Origin: Cyanobium sp. PLM2.Bin73
Lineage (GTDB): Bacteria; Cyanobacteriota; Cyanobacteriia; PCC-6307; Cyanobiaceae
Assembly: GCA_007694915.1 (NCBI GenBank)
Contig: REEV01000074.1
Span: forward strand, 1-64,000
DNA: 64,000 bases
Direction: 5' to 3'
This document shows, piece after piece, positions 47,241 through 56,735 of this stretch. The notes below the pieces were generated by a model. The model did not search any database. It was given only the letters and a program-made list of their open reading frames with translations, and was not told the DNA's origin. Every line of letters begins with the position of its first letter. The stretch's first letter is position 1. The translations under genes and the position numbers were made by a program.

Positions 47241-47768
47241 ATGGCCATCACTCCTCCGGTTTTCCGCCGCCACCATCCCGGCCCGCCGCCCGCGCTGGCC
47301 CCCTGCTGGCAGCTGCCGCTCACGGCCGAGGAGCGCAGCCGCTGCCGGGGCCGCCGGCGCTGCGCCGGTGGTGAGGAGGTGCTGCTGCAGCTGCCCCGCG
47401 GCGAGCCCCTGCTGCCTGGTCAGTGGCTGTGCAGCGACGACCCGCAGGCCCCCTGGCTGCAGGTGCAGGCGGCCCCCGAGCCCCTGCTGCGGGTGCGCGC
47501 CGGGGATGGTCTGGCCCTGCTGCAGGCGGCTTACCACCTGGGCAACCGCCACGTGGCCCTGGAGATCCACGCCGCCGAGCTGCGCCTGCTCGACGACTCC
47601 GTGCTGGCCCACCTGCTGGAGCACCGCGGCCTGCAGGTGGATCGGCTGACGGGCCCGTTCAGGCCCGAGGCCGGCGCCTATGGGGGCCACAGCCATAGCC
47701 ACAGCCACAGCAACGGCCACAGTCACAGCCATGGCGGCGGTGGCGGCGCCGCCAGCGGCGAGGCCTGA
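47241..47768 (+). CDS. ureE: Urease nickel metallochaperone UreE, His-rich tail
   Basis: A 175-residue protein that delivers nickel to the UreDFG complex. The UreE fold is seen in LTAEERSRCRGRRRCAGGEEV and in GDGLALLQAAYHLGNRHVAL with the metal-binding histidine. The C-terminus is an alternating His/Ser/Gly tail (GGHSHSHSHSNGHSHSHGG) that should bind several nickel ions. I chose the ATG at 47241. The end is 9 bases before ureF, in a ureEFG operon divergent from ureDABC. Confidence 0.93.
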   Translation: MAITPPVFRRHHPGPPPALAPCWQLPLTAEERSRCRGRRRCAGGEEVLLQLPRGEPLLPGQWLCSDDPQAPWLQVQAAPEPLLRVRAGDGLALLQAAYHLGNRHVALEIHAAELRLLDDSVLAHLLEHRGLQVDRLTGPFRPEAGAYGGHSHSHSHSNGHSHSHGGGGGAASGEA

Positions 47769-47777
47769 GGGACGGCG

Positions 47778-48437
47778 ATGGGCCTGGAGCTGCTGCGCCT
47801 GTTTCAGCTGGTGAGTCCGGCCCTGCCGGTGGGGGCCTTCTCCTATTCAGAGGGCCTGGAGGTGCTGGTGCAGGCCGGCCGGCTGGCCGATGGCCCCGCC
47901 GTGGGTGCCTGGCTGGAGGCGGAGCTGCGCCGGGGGCTGGTGGCCGTGGAGGCCGCTACCCTGCCGGCGCTGATGCAGGCCCTGGCCCGCGGCGACTGGG
48001 AGCGGGCCCTGGAGCGCGACGGCTGGCTGCTGGCCCAGCGGGAGGCCGCCGAGCTGCGGGCCCAGCAGCGCCAGATGGGGCAGTCGCTGCTGCAGCTGCT
48101 GGCCGATCTGGGCTGGCCCCTGCCGCGGCCCCTGGCCCTGGGCTTCAGTGGCGCCTGGGCCTGGGCCGGGGTGTGCCTGGAGCTGCCGCCGCTGCCGCTG
48201 CTGGAGGCCTACCTGCACGGCTGGACGGCCAACCAGCTCAGTGCCGCGGTGCGGCTGGTGCCCCTGGGGCCCACCGAGGCCCAGCGGCTGCAACTGGCCC
48301 TGGCGCCCCTGATCGCGGAACGGGCCCCGGCCCTGCTCGCCGCCGATGCGGATGCGCCACCGTGGAACGCCGGGGTGGGGGCCGGCCTGGCCCAGCTCCG
48401 CCATGCTGAGCTCTATTCCAGGCTGTTCCGCAGCTGA
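47778..48437 (+). CDS. ureF: Urease accessory protein UreF
   Basis: A 219-residue helical protein that bridges UreD and the GTPase UreG. Recognisable parts are [21 protein letters not shown] near the start and [20 protein letters not shown] in the second half. The length fits the family. It lies between ureE and ureG with short gaps (9 and 32 bases). Confidence 0.95.
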   Translation: MGLELLRLFQLVSPALPVGAFSYSEGLEVLVQAGRLADGPAVGAWLEAELRRGLVAVEAATLPALMQALARGDWERALERDGWLLAQREAAELRAQQRQMGQSLLQLLADLGWPLPRPLALGFSGAWAWAGVCLELPPLPLLEAYLHGWTANQLSAAVRLVPLGPTEAQRLQLALAPLIAERAPALLAADADAPPWNAGVGAGLAQLRHAELYSRLFRS

Positions 48438-48469
48438 GGCGAGGCAGTGGCGATGGGGAGCGCGGGCCG

Positions 48470-49075
48470 ATGAGCAAGCTGCGGGTGGGCGTGGCCGGGC
48501 CGGTGGGCTCCGGCAAGACGGCCCTGGTGGAAGCCCTCTGCCGGCGCCTGCGGGACCGGCTGCAGCTGGCGGTGGTGACCAACGACATCTACACCCAGGA
48601 GGACGCCCAGTTCCTCACCCGTGCCGGTGCCCTGGAGCCCGAGCGCATCCGCGGGGTGGAAACCGGCGGCTGCCCCCACACCGCCATCCGCGAGGACTGC
48701 TCGATCAACCGGGCCGCGGTGGCGGAGCTGGAGCGGGCCTTCCCCGATCTCGATCTGGTGCTGGTGGAGAGCGGCGGCGACAACCTGGCCGCCAGCTTCA
48801 GCCCCGAGCTGGTGGATCTGTGCATCTATGTGATCGATGTGGCCGCCGGCGACAAGATTCCACGCAAAGGTGGCCCGGGCATCACCCGCTCCGATCTGCT
48901 GGTGATCAACAAGATCGACCTGGCACCGCTGGTGGGGGCCAGCCTGGAGGTGATGGAACGCGACACCGAACGCATGCGCGGAGGCCGGCCCTGGTGCTTC
49001 ACCAACATCCGCAGCGGCGAAGGGGTTGAGACCGTGGAGACCTTTCTGTTGCAACAGCTACCAGATCCAGCCTGA
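48470..49075 (+). CDS. ureG: Urease accessory GTPase UreG
   Basis: A 201-residue SIMIBI-class GTPase that powers nickel insertion. The P-loop is [15 protein letters not shown] near residues 10-24. The metal-binding CPH motif is in [15 protein letters not shown], and [11 protein letters not shown] provides guanine specificity. It ends the ureEFG set. About 165 bases separate it from urtA, with an NtcA-like promoter in between, so the urea transporter has its own transcription start. Confidence 0.97.
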   Translation: MSKLRVGVAGPVGSGKTALVEALCRRLRDRLQLAVVTNDIYTQEDAQFLTRAGALEPERIRGVETGGCPHTAIREDCSINRAAVAELERAFPDLDLVLVESGGDNLAASFSPELVDLCIYVIDVAAGDKIPRKGGPGITRSDLLVINKIDLAPLVGASLEVMERDTERMRGGRPWCFTNIRSGEGVETVETFLLQQLPDPA

Positions 49076-49129
49076 AATCGGTGGATTGGCTGGGCTGATC
49101 CTGGCTTTGCGGGGCCGCCTGGCAGTTTG

Positions 49130-49171
49130 GTGATGCTTGCTACCGGTCGGCGGGCGGGCCTTCTTTACCTT
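49130..49171 (+). promoter_or_regulatory. NtcA-type activated promoter ahead of urtA
   Basis: The box GTG-ATGCTTGC-TAC at 49130-49143 matches the NtcA consensus GTAN8TAC in five of six fixed positions. Exactly 22 bases later comes TACCTT (49166-49171), a TAN3T -10 box. This spacing is that of classical NtcA-activated promoters. The urtA start is about 70 bases downstream. It would switch on urea uptake when ammonium is scarce. Confidence 0.6.
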
Positions 49172-49241
49172 GCCTTTGCCTTCAGCGTCATGACCGGATT
49201 CCTGTCGCTGCTTTCACTGAGCTCAACTCAGATTGCTCTGA

Positions 49242-50540
49242 ATGATGCCTTCTATCAAGATTCGCCGCATTGCTGCTGGCGCTGCCTTTTCTGTGGTGGC
49301 CTTCTCGCTGGCCGCCTGTGGCCCCGGTGATCAGGCTGCCGGTGATTTTGACGATACCGTCAAAGTAGGGATTCTGCATTCCCTCACCGGCACCATGGCG
49401 ATTTCGGAATCCACCTTGGTGGATACCCAGAAAATGGCCATCGAGGAGATCAATGCGGCCGGCGGCATTGAAGTTGATGGCAAGAAATACAAGATTGAAT
49501 ACATCGTTGAGGACGGCGCCTCTGACTGGCCGACCTTTGCTGAAAAAGCCGCCAAGCTGATCGACCAGGACGGTGTGCCTGTGGTCTTCGGTGGCTGGAC
49601 CTCGGCAAGCCGCAAGGCGATGCTGCCGGTGTTTGAGTCGAAAGACGCTTTCCTGTACTACCCCATTCAGTACGAGGGTCAGGAGTGCTCCCGCAACATC
49701 ATGTACACGGGTGCCACGCCCAACCAGCAGTCGGAGCCGGCCACCGTCTTCATGTATGAGAAGTCGCCGGCGGCTGGAAAGCCTTTCTACCTGGTGGGTT
49801 CGGACTACGTCTTCCCGCGCACGTCCAACACCATCACCAAGGAGCAGCTCGCGTCTCTTGGCGGTGAGGTTGTAGGCGAGGATTATCTGCCCCTGGGCAA
49901 CACCGAAGTGGCCCCCATCATTGCCAAGATCCGCACCGCATTGCCTGATGGTGGCGTGATCATCAACACCCTCAACGGTGATCAGAACGTCGCCTTCTTC
50001 AAGCAGATCCAGGACGCCGGCATCACGCCAGCCAATGGCTACTACGTGATGAGCTACTCGATCGCGGAAGAAGAAATTGCCCAGATTGGCCCTGAGTTCC
50101 TGGAGAGTCACTATGGGGCCTGGAACTACATGATGTCGATCGACACGCCTGAATCCAAGAAGTTTGCAGAGAACTTCAAGAAGAAGTATGGCAGTGATCG
50201 GGTTGTCGCTGACCCTCAGGAGTCGGCCTACAATATGGTCTACCTGTGGAAAAAGGCTGTCGAGAAGGCTGGCACCTTCGACAACGCCGCCGTGCGTGAG
50301 GCCCTCATTGGCGTCACGTTCGATGCACCGCAAGGTCCGATTGAGGTGAAACCAAACCATCACATCTCTCAGACGGTGCGGATCGGCCAGATCACCTCTG
50401 ACGGTCAGTTCGACATCATCGAGGAGAGTGACGGTCCGATTGCTCCCCTTGCCTGGAACCAGTTTGTGCCGGAAACCAAGGGCTACACCTGCGACTGGAC
50501 GCGCACCGACGTTCCCGATCCGGGCAAGTTCCGCATGTGA
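49242..50540 (+). CDS. urtA: Urea-binding lipoprotein UrtA
   Basis: A 432-residue periplasmic-binding protein of the branched-chain amide type. The N-terminus is a lipoprotein signal with SLAACG (lipidated C26). The mature part starts with VKVGILHSLTGTMAISES, and VFGGWTSASRKAMLPVFES is typical of urea and short-amide receptors. It delivers urea to the UrtBC channel. It is the first gene of urtABCDE; terminator-like hairpins follow it before urtB. Confidence 0.95.
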   Translation: MMPSIKIRRIAAGAAFSVVAFSLAACGPGDQAAGDFDDTVKVGILHSLTGTMAISESTLVDTQKMAIEEINAAGGIEVDGKKYKIEYIVEDGASDWPTFAEKAAKLIDQDGVPVVFGGWTSASRKAMLPVFESKDAFLYYPIQYEGQECSRNIMYTGATPNQQSEPATVFMYEKSPAAGKPFYLVGSDYVFPRTSNTITKEQLASLGGEVVGEDYLPLGNTEVAPIIAKIRTALPDGGVIINTLNGDQNVAFFKQIQDAGITPANGYYVMSYSIAEEEIAQIGPEFLESHYGAWNYMMSIDTPESKKFAENFKKKYGSDRVVADPQESAYNMVYLWKKAVEKAGTFDNAAVREALIGVTFDAPQGPIEVKPNHHISQTVRIGQITSDGQFDIIEESDGPIAPLAWNQFVPETKGYTCDWTRTDVPDPGKFRM

Positions 50541-50544
50541 TCGC

Positions 50545-50596
50545 AACGGCATCGCCGTTTCGGGGGGAGTGCTGCACTTCCCCCTTTTTCTTGTTT
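50545..50596 (+). terminator. Two hairpins and T-rich tract between urtA and urtB
   Basis: The perfect inverted repeat AACGGC-ATC-GCCGTT at 50545-50559 comes just after the urtA stop. A second, stronger stem GGGGGAGTG-CTG-CACTTCCCCC (one T bulged) at 50563-50584 is followed directly by TTTTTCTTGTTTTT. This looks like an intrinsic terminator. Since urtB follows with no other promoter evident, it probably ends part of the transcripts so that UrtA is made in excess, or stabilises the 3' end of urtA mRNA. Confidence 0.7.
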
Positions 50597-50639
50597 TTGA
50601 TTCGCGTCCCGCGTCCGTCCCCCCCGCCCTGCTGGGCAC

Positions 50640-51794
50640 ATGACACTTCTCTTCGAAACCCTCTTCAACGGGTTGGCCATCGGCTCGGTGCTGTTGATCG
50701 CAGCTCTGGGCCTCGCCATCGTTTTTGGCCTGATGGGCGTGATCAACCTCGCCCACGGTGAATTGATCATGCTGGGGGCCTACACCACCTATGTGGTGCA
50801 GTTGATCTTCCGCTTGCCGTTTCTTGCGCCCTTCTACGACGCCTACGTGTTGGTTGCTCTGGTGGCCGCCTTCGTCGTCAGCGGGATTGTGGGGGTGCTG
50901 CTGGAGCGCACGGTGATCCGCCGGCTCTATGGCAGTCCCCTGGAAACCCTGCTGGCCACCTGGGGTGTGAGCCTGATCCTGCAGCAGTTCGTGCGCAGTG
51001 TGCCCCTGGCTTCGGCTGCGGGTCTGGTGCTGACCCTGTTGCTCGCTCTGCTGGGTCCGGCCGTCCTCCCTGGCCAATGGCTGGCCGGGCCCCGGGGCCG
51101 CTTCACCCGTGCCGGCGTCTGGGCTGGGGCCGCCCTGGTGGGCGTGTTGGCAGCCGCCAGTCTGGGATCTCTGGTGCCGTCCCTCTCCCGCGCCAATCCC
51201 CGCAACGTCGACGTCACAGCCCCCGCCTGGATGCGGGGGAGCATTGAACTGGCGGGGCTGACCTTGCCCGTGCCCCGGCTTGTGATCATCGTGATCACGG
51301 TGGTGGCGGTGCTGGGGATCACCTGGTTTCTGGCTCGCAGCGTCTGGGGGATGCGCATCCGCGCGGTCACCCAGAACCGGCCGATGAGTGACTGCCTGGG
51401 CATCCCCACCGAAACCGTGGATGTACTCACTTTCGGGGTTGGCTCCGGTCTGGCCGGGGTTGCCGGGGTGGCGGTGTCGCTGCTGGGCTCGGTGGGCCCC
51501 AATGTTGGCGCCTCCTACATCGTGGGCTGTTTCATGGTGGTGGTGCTCGGTGGCGTGGGAAACCTGCTGGGCACCGTGATTGCCTCCCTGGCGATCGGCG
51601 TGATGACCGATCTGATCGGCGCCGGCCGGTTGCTGACCGCCTGGCCCGGGATGCCGCCTTCGATCGCAGCGGTTGTGGATTTCTTTGCCACCACCAGCAT
51701 GGCCCAGGTGTTGATCTTCTCCTTGATTGTGGTGTTCCTCCAGTTCCGCCCTTCGGGCCTGTTTCCCCAGAAGGGACGCCTGGTGGAGGCCTGA
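50640..51794 (+). CDS. urtB: Urea ABC transporter permease UrtB
   Basis: A 384-residue LivH-type membrane protein. It starts LFETLFNGLAIGSVLLIAALGLAIVFG and includes GVINLAHGELIMLGAYT, the characteristic motif of this permease family. A loop of about 80 residues in the middle lies between the transmembrane groups. With UrtC it forms the urea channel. It ends 3 bases before urtC. Confidence 0.94.
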   Translation: MTLLFETLFNGLAIGSVLLIAALGLAIVFGLMGVINLAHGELIMLGAYTTYVVQLIFRLPFLAPFYDAYVLVALVAAFVVSGIVGVLLERTVIRRLYGSPLETLLATWGVSLILQQFVRSVPLASAAGLVLTLLLALLGPAVLPGQWLAGPRGRFTRAGVWAGAALVGVLAAASLGSLVPSLSRANPRNVDVTAPAWMRGSIELAGLTLPVPRLVIIVITVVAVLGITWFLARSVWGMRIRAVTQNRPMSDCLGIPTETVDVLTFGVGSGLAGVAGVAVSLLGSVGPNVGASYIVGCFMVVVLGGVGNLLGTVIASLAIGVMTDLIGAGRLLTAWPGMPPSIAAVVDFFATTSMAQVLIFSLIVVFLQFRPSGLFPQKGRLVEA

Positions 51795-51797
51795 GTC

Positions 51798-52934
51798 ATG
51801 GTTGCCTCCTCCACCCTTCTCCCCCAGCCATCACGATGGATTCGCGTTGCCATCTGGGTGCTGATCCTGGCAGTTCTGGTTGCTGCACCATCAGTGCTGC
51901 CCGTCTTCCGCCTCAATCTCCTGGGCCGTTTCCTGTCGCTGGCGATCGCCGCGCTCGGCATCGATCTGATCTGGGGGTTCACCGGCATTCTCAGCCTTGG
52001 CCAGGGCGTTTTCTTCGCCCTCGGTGGCTACGCCGTTGCCATGTTCCTGCAGCTGAATACATCGGCAGCTGCCGGCATGCTGCCGGAGTTTTTCAGGCTC
52101 TATGGCGTGTCGTCGCTGCCGTTTTTCTGGGAACCCTTTCGGTCACCCGTCTTCACCCTGATCGCTCTCTGGCTGGTGCCAGCGCTGGTTGCCGCCGTGC
52201 TGGGCTATCTGGTGTTCCGCAACCGCATCAAGGGCGTTTATTTCTCGATCCTCACCCAGGCTGCCCTGCTGGTGTTCTTCAACTTTTTCAATGGGCAGCA
52301 GAAGTTGATCAACGGCACCAATGGCCTGCCCACCGATACCACGGTGTTGTTCGGCCAGCAGGTGGGTTCTGAACCGGTGCAGCGGGTGTTGTTCTGGATC
52401 ACCGGACTGCTCCTGATCCTCAGCTGGTTCTTTGTCCGCTGGGTCGTCCGCGGCCGCTTCGGTGATGTGCTGATCGCCATTCGCGATGATGAACCGCGCA
52501 TCCGCTTCACGGGCTTCAATCCCGTTGTCTTCAAGACCATTGTGTTCGCCATCGCCGGTGCCCTGGCTGGGATTTCGGGGGCCCTGTTCACCGTGCAGTC
52601 CGGGATTGTCACGCCCCAGTTCATGTCGGTGCCCTTTTCGATTGAGATGGTCATCTGGGTTGCCGTCGGTGGTCGCGGCACCCTGCTGGGGGCCATCTTC
52701 GGCGCTGTGTTGATCAACTACGGCAAGAGCCTGGTGAGTGAGGCTCTACCCCAGAGCTGGCTGTTCATCCAGGGGGCCCTGTTCATTCTGGTGGTCACGG
52801 CGCTGCCGCAAGGAATTCTGGGCTGGTTCTTTGCTGGTGGATTCCGCAACCTTTTGGTGCGGGCCGGCCTGGCCAGGCCACTGGCAACCTATCCCAGCCT
52901 GGAGCTCGATGGCCAGGAGGAGGTCAGGCTATGA
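51798..52934 (+). CDS. urtC: Urea ABC transporter permease UrtC
   Basis: A 378-residue LivM-type membrane protein. GIDLIWGFTGILSLGQGVFFALGGYAVAM is the family motif, and a later loop DVLIAIRDDEPRIRFTGFNP is the coupling region to the ATPases. It overlaps urtD by four bases. Together with UrtB it makes the heterodimeric channel. Confidence 0.94.
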   Translation: MVASSTLLPQPSRWIRVAIWVLILAVLVAAPSVLPVFRLNLLGRFLSLAIAALGIDLIWGFTGILSLGQGVFFALGGYAVAMFLQLNTSAAAGMLPEFFRLYGVSSLPFFWEPFRSPVFTLIALWLVPALVAAVLGYLVFRNRIKGVYFSILTQAALLVFFNFFNGQQKLINGTNGLPTDTTVLFGQQVGSEPVQRVLFWITGLLLILSWFFVRWVVRGRFGDVLIAIRDDEPRIRFTGFNPVVFKTIVFAIAGALAGISGALFTVQSGIVTPQFMSVPFSIEMVIWVAVGGRGTLLGAIFGAVLINYGKSLVSEALPQSWLFIQGALFILVVTALPQGILGWFFAGGFRNLLVRAGLARPLATYPSLELDGQEEVRL

Positions 52935-53698
52935 CGGCTCCGTTGCTTGAACTGCGTGAGATCACGATGAGTTTTGATGGCTTTCTGGCCCTACGCGACC
53001 TCAACCTCAGCCTGCAGCCGGGTGAATTGCGAGCTGTGATCGGTCCCAATGGCGCCGGCAAAACCACGTTCCTTGATGTGATCACCGGCAAGATCAAGCC
53101 CACCTCAGGGGATGTGGTGTTCAAGGGGCGCTCCCTGTTGCGCGACCAGGAATTCAGCATTGCCCGCCTGGGGATCGGCCGCAAGTTTCAGAGTCCACGG
53201 GTGTTTGAACAGCTCACCGTCCGCAACAACCTCGCCCTGGCGGTCAGCCGTCCCAAGAGTCCCTGGAGTCTGCTCACCGGCGCGCTGTCGCGTCAGGGGC
53301 GCGACCGCGTCGACCAGCTGATGGAGATCGTGGCCCTCCACCCGCGGGCCGATTATCCGGCTGGATCTCTCTCCCACGGCCAGAAACAGTGGCTGGAAAT
53401 CGCCATGCTGGTGGGGCAGGATCCCGACCTGCTGCTGGTGGATGAGCCGGTGGCTGGCCTCACCGATGAGGAAACCGACCTCACGGCCGATCTGCTCAAG
53501 TCGCTCGCCGGCGACCACACCGTGGTGGTGATTGAGCACGACATGGAGTTCATCCGCCGGCTCGATACGCAGGTCACTGTCCTTCACCAGGGCCATGTGC
53601 TCTGTGAAGGACGGATGGATGACATCCAGCGCGACGAGCGGGTGATCGACGTGTATCTCGGTGGTGCAGACGACCAGCAATCAGGAGAGCAGCACTGA
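52931..53698 (+). CDS. urtD: Urea ABC transporter ATPase UrtD
   Basis: A 255-residue LivG-type ABC ATPase with Walker A GPNGAGKTT and Walker B LLLVDEPVAGL. The signature loop is SLSHGQKQWLE, in place of the usual LSGGQ, as is common in UrtD. It starts four bases inside the end of urtC and is followed immediately by urtE. Confidence 0.95.
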   Translation: MTAPLLELREITMSFDGFLALRDLNLSLQPGELRAVIGPNGAGKTTFLDVITGKIKPTSGDVVFKGRSLLRDQEFSIARLGIGRKFQSPRVFEQLTVRNNLALAVSRPKSPWSLLTGALSRQGRDRVDQLMEIVALHPRADYPAGSLSHGQKQWLEIAMLVGQDPDLLLVDEPVAGLTDEETDLTADLLKSLAGDHTVVVIEHDMEFIRRLDTQVTVLHQGHVLCEGRMDDIQRDERVIDVYLGGADDQQSGEQH

Positions 53699-54406
53699 AT
53701 GGCCCTGCTTGAAATCCAGGAGGTGAACACCTACTACGGTGAGAGCCACATCCTGCGCGATGTGGATCTCACCGTGAACTCCGGTGAGATGGTCTGCCTG
53801 ATCGGGCGCAACGGGGTGGGCAAGACCACCCTGCTGAAATCGCTGATCGGCCTGCTGCGGCCCCGCAGCGGCACGGTGTTGCTGGAGGGCAAGCCCATCG
53901 ACCGGATGGCCCCGCACCAGCGTGCCAGGGCCGGTGTGGGCTATGTGCCCCAGGGGCGCGAGATCATCCCCCAGCTCACGGTGGAGGAAAACCTGCTGCT
54001 GGGCCTGGAGGCCCGCCCCGGTGGACTGGGCCGCCACCGCCAGATCGATCCGATCGTCTACGAGCTGTTCCCGATCCTGCAGGAGTTCCTGCCCCGCAAG
54101 GGCGGCGACCTCAGCGGCGGCCAACAGCAGCAACTGGCGATCGCCCGGGCCCTGCTGGGTCAGCCATCGCTGCTGCTGCTCGATGAACCCACCGAGGGCA
54201 TCCAGCCCAACATCGTGCAGGACATCGAACGGGCCGTGCGCCGGATCATTGCCGAGACCGGCATCGGCGTGCTGCTGGTGGAGCAGCATCTCCACTTCGT
54301 GCGTCAGGCCGACCGCTACTACGCCATGCAGCGGGGCGGCATCGTGGCCAGTGGCCCCACCGCCGACCTCAGCCAGGACGTGGTGGATCGTTTCCTCAGC
54401 GTCTGA
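53699..54406 (+). CDS. urtE: Urea ABC transporter ATPase UrtE
   Basis: A 235-residue LivF-type ABC ATPase with Walker A GRNGVGKTT, signature DLSGGQQQQLAIARALL and Walker B LLLLDEPTEGIQP. It is the last gene of the operon and starts directly after the urtD stop. Its own stop codon lies inside a 24-base perfect palindrome shared with the convergent pabC gene. Confidence 0.95.
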   Translation: MALLEIQEVNTYYGESHILRDVDLTVNSGEMVCLIGRNGVGKTTLLKSLIGLLRPRSGTVLLEGKPIDRMAPHQRARAGVGYVPQGREIIPQLTVEENLLLGLEARPGGLGRHRQIDPIVYELFPILQEFLPRKGGDLSGGQQQQLAIARALLGQPSLLLLDEPTEGIQPNIVQDIERAVRRIIAETGIGVLLVEQHLHFVRQADRYYAMQRGGIVASGPTADLSQDVVDRFLSV

Positions 54407-54425
54407 TCAGACGCGTCTGATCAGA
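54402..54425. terminator. Perfect 24-base palindrome at the urtE/pabC convergence
   Basis: The segment 54402-54425 is an exact inverted repeat centred on GC, built from two direct copies of GTCTGATCAGA (54401-54411 and 54415-54425). The stop codons of both convergent genes lie inside it. The position suggests a bidirectional transcript end, although no T-run follows on either strand. Confidence 0.5.
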
Positions 54426-55320
54426 GCAGGCGGTGCCAGAGGTCTGCCGCCTCTGGTGCCAGTGCGGCGTCCGGAGTAGAGCTCCCGTGCCCGCTCCAGG
54501 CCAGCGGCTCGCCCGCCAGGTGGCTGATGGACCGGCAGCCGAGGCTGTTGAGCAGCAACGCTCCGCTGCAGCCCGCCAGATCCTCCAGCGCGATCGGCGC
54601 CTCCCGCGCCAGCCCCAGGGCCAGGGCCCGGGCGCGCATCACCCCGGGCAGGCAGCCGCTGGTGAGCGGTGGGGTGAGCCAGCCGGCTGCACCACGCACC
54701 AGCAGGTTGGCGGCGGTGCCGCAGCAGAGGCCGCCGGCGCTGCTGGCCAGCAGGGCGTCGTCGGCGCCGCTCGCTTCGGCCTGGCGGCGGGCCTGGATGG
54801 CGCTGCCGTAGCTGAAGGTTTTGGCCCGGCTGAGCAGGCTCGTGGCGCTGCGGGTTTCCGTGGGGCTGACGATCACCCGCACCGGATCGAAGCAGGGGCT
54901 GGCGGCGCTGAGCTGCAGCCAGAAGCGCTGGCGGCAGCCCCCGGGGATGGCGATCCCCCGGGCTGCGGCGGCGGCCGGGGTGCCACGGCTCCAGTTCAGG
55001 CGCAGGGCGCCGGTGGTGATGCCGCTGCGGCCGATGGCCTCCTCGATCAGAGGCTCCACCTGGGCCGCCGTTGGTGGCGGCTCCATGGCCAGCAGGGCGG
55101 CGCCGGTCCGCCAGCGCTGCAGGTGCTCGGCCAGCAGCCGGGGGCGGCTGTCCAGCACCAGCACGGTTTCGAACAGGCCGTCGGCCAGCAGCAGGCCCCG
55201 GTCGGCCAGGGGCAGGGCCAGCTCGCCGGGCAGGCCCCAGCGCCCGGCGGGGGCCGGCGCGTCGATCCAGGCGATCTCCGGCAGTGGCTGCGGCTGCGCC
55301 ATTGGGGCCCGGCCGGTCAT
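54421..55320 (-). CDS. pabC: 4-amino-4-deoxychorismate lyase (class IV aminotransferase fold)
   Basis: A 299-residue PLP enzyme that should split aminodeoxychorismate into p-aminobenzoate and pyruvate for folate. The PLP lysine is in SRAKTFSYGSAIQARR, and LLADGLFETVLVLDSRPRLLAEHL is the family start. GGLCCGTAANLLV corresponds to the substrate and cofactor loop. It overlaps pabB by four bases, which supports this role over branched-chain or D-amino acid aminotransferases. Confidence 0.88.
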   Translation of the reverse strand: MTGRAPMAQPQPLPEIAWIDAPAPAGRWGLPGELALPLADRGLLLADGLFETVLVLDSRPRLLAEHLQRWRTGAALLAMEPPPTAAQVEPLIEEAIGRSGITTGALRLNWSRGTPAAAAARGIAIPGGCRQRFWLQLSAASPCFDPVRVIVSPTETRSATSLLSRAKTFSYGSAIQARRQAEASGADDALLASSAGGLCCGTAANLLVRGAAGWLTPPLTSGCLPGVMRARALALGLAREAPIALEDLAGCSGALLLNSLGCRSISHLAGEPLAWSGHGSSTPDAALAPEAADLWHRLL

Positions 55321-56735
55321 GGCTGGCGGGGCCTCACCGGTGATCGCAGCGATTCCTCAGCGGCCAGGGCCTCCAGCAGTGGCCGCAGCTTCCAGCCCAG
55401 TTCCTCGGCTTCGGCCTGGGGATCGGAATCGGCCACGATTCCGCAGCCGCCGTGGGCCCGCAGCCGCCGGCCATCCACGAACAGCGAGCGGATCAGGATG
55501 TTGCTGTCGAAGCCGCCGGCGCCATCGAGCCGGAATAGGGAGCCGCAGTAGGGCCCGCGGGCCACGGGCTCGCGTTCGCCCAGGCGCTGGCAGGCGCGGA
55601 TCTTGGGGGCGCCGGTGATCGAGCCCCCCGGCCAGCAGGCCCGCAGCAGATCCGCCGCCCCCAGGCCCGGCTGCAGCCGTCCCTGCACCACCGAGGTGAG
55701 GTGATGCACCTGGCGGTAGCTCTCCAGTCCCACCAGCTGGGGCACCTGGATCGAGCCGGGCACGCACACCCGGCCCAGGTCGTTGCGCAGCAGGTCGACG
55801 ATCATCACGTTCTCGGCCCGGTCCTTGGGGCTGGTGACCAGCTCGGCGGCGGCATCGGCATCGGCGGCGGCATCGCCGTGGCGGGGCCGGGTGCCCTTGA
55901 TCGGGCGGGTCTCCACTGCGCCCTCGGGGTGGAGCTGCAGGAAGCGCTCCGGTGAGGCCGAGAGCACCGCCTCCCCCGCCGCCGCCGGCCCGCCGATGGC
56001 CAGCCCGGCAAAGGGGGCGGGGCAGCGGCGGCGCAGGCGCCCGTAGAGCGCCAGCAGGGCGGCGGCGCTGGGGGCCTGGTCGAGCTCCTGCTCGCAGCAG
56101 GCGGTGAGGTTGGCCTGGAACAGATCGCCGGCGGCGATGCGCTCCCGCACCGCCGACACCTGGGCGGCGAAGGCGGCCTGGCTGGTGTGCCAGTGCCAGG
56201 CCTCCAGGGGCAGCCGCAGATCGCCACTGCTCCCGGCGCTGCCGCTCCCGGCGCCACTGCTCCCGGCGCTGCTGGGCTCTGCCAGGGCGTCCGCCGCGGC
56301 GCACTCCAGGCGAGCGGCCAGGGCCTGCAGCCGCTGCCGGTCGTGGCCCTCCAGCCACAGCCGCCGCTGCTGGTGGTTGGCGATCAGCAGCGGATCGGCC
56401 TGGATCGCCCACAGCAGCGCCATCGCCGGCCGCTGCCAGTGGGGCGCCGGCTCCAGCCAGGCGCCGGCCTCGTAGGCCAGCCAGCCCAGCCAGGGCCGGC
56501 CGCTGGCCTCCAGCTGGGCCAGCACGGAGAAGGGATCCTCGGCGCCGGCGTCGCCGGGCAGGCCCCGGCACACCCGCTCTGCCACGGGCTCGAGGGCCAG
56601 CACGCTGCGCCCCCCCAGCGCCGAGCCGTCCCCGTCGAGCCACACCAGAGCCGGCCGCTCCAGCTGCGGCAGCAGCCGCGGCAGCAGGGCTGCGGGCGGA
56701 CACCAGGGGAGCTCCCGCCGCAGCGGTGCGCTCAT
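55317..56735 (-). CDS. pabB: Aminodeoxychorismate synthase component I
   Basis: A 472-residue chorismate-utilising enzyme. It carries PIKGTRPR, the form found in PabB and absent from most TrpE proteins, with the lysine used for catalysis. Further motifs are [30 protein letters not shown] and [12 protein letters not shown] linker near the middle is built of Gly/Ser/Ala repeats ([17 protein letters not shown]) coded by short GC-rich tandem units. The start ATG at 56735 overlaps queC by four bases. The glutaminase subunit PabA is not in the window. Confidence 0.92.
   Translation of the reverse strand: MSAPLRRELPWCPPAALLPRLLPQLERPALVWLDGDGSALGGRSVLALEPVAERVCRGLPGDAGAEDPFSVLAQLEASGRPWLGWLAYEAGAWLEPAPHWQRPAMALLWAIQADPLLIANHQQRRLWLEGHDRQRLQALAARLECAAADALAEPSSAGSSGAGSGSAGSSGDLRLPLEAWHWHTSQAAFAAQVSAVRERIAAGDLFQANLTACCEQELDQAPSAAALLALYGRLRRRCPAPFAGLAIGGPAAAGEAVLSASPERFLQLHPEGAVETRPIKGTRPRHGDAAADADAAAELVTSPKDRAENVMIVDLLRNDLGRVCVPGSIQVPQLVGLESYRQVHHLTSVVQGRLQPGLGAADLLRACWPGGSITGAPKIRACQRLGEREPVARGPYCGSLFRLDGAGGFDSNILIRSLFVDGRRLRAHGGCGIVADSDPQAEAEELGWKLRPLLEALAAEESLRSPVRPRQP

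Noticed and set aside
46188-47732. Long frame opposite and overlapping ureD and ureE
   Set aside because: It overlaps two recognised urease genes and has a low-complexity translation.
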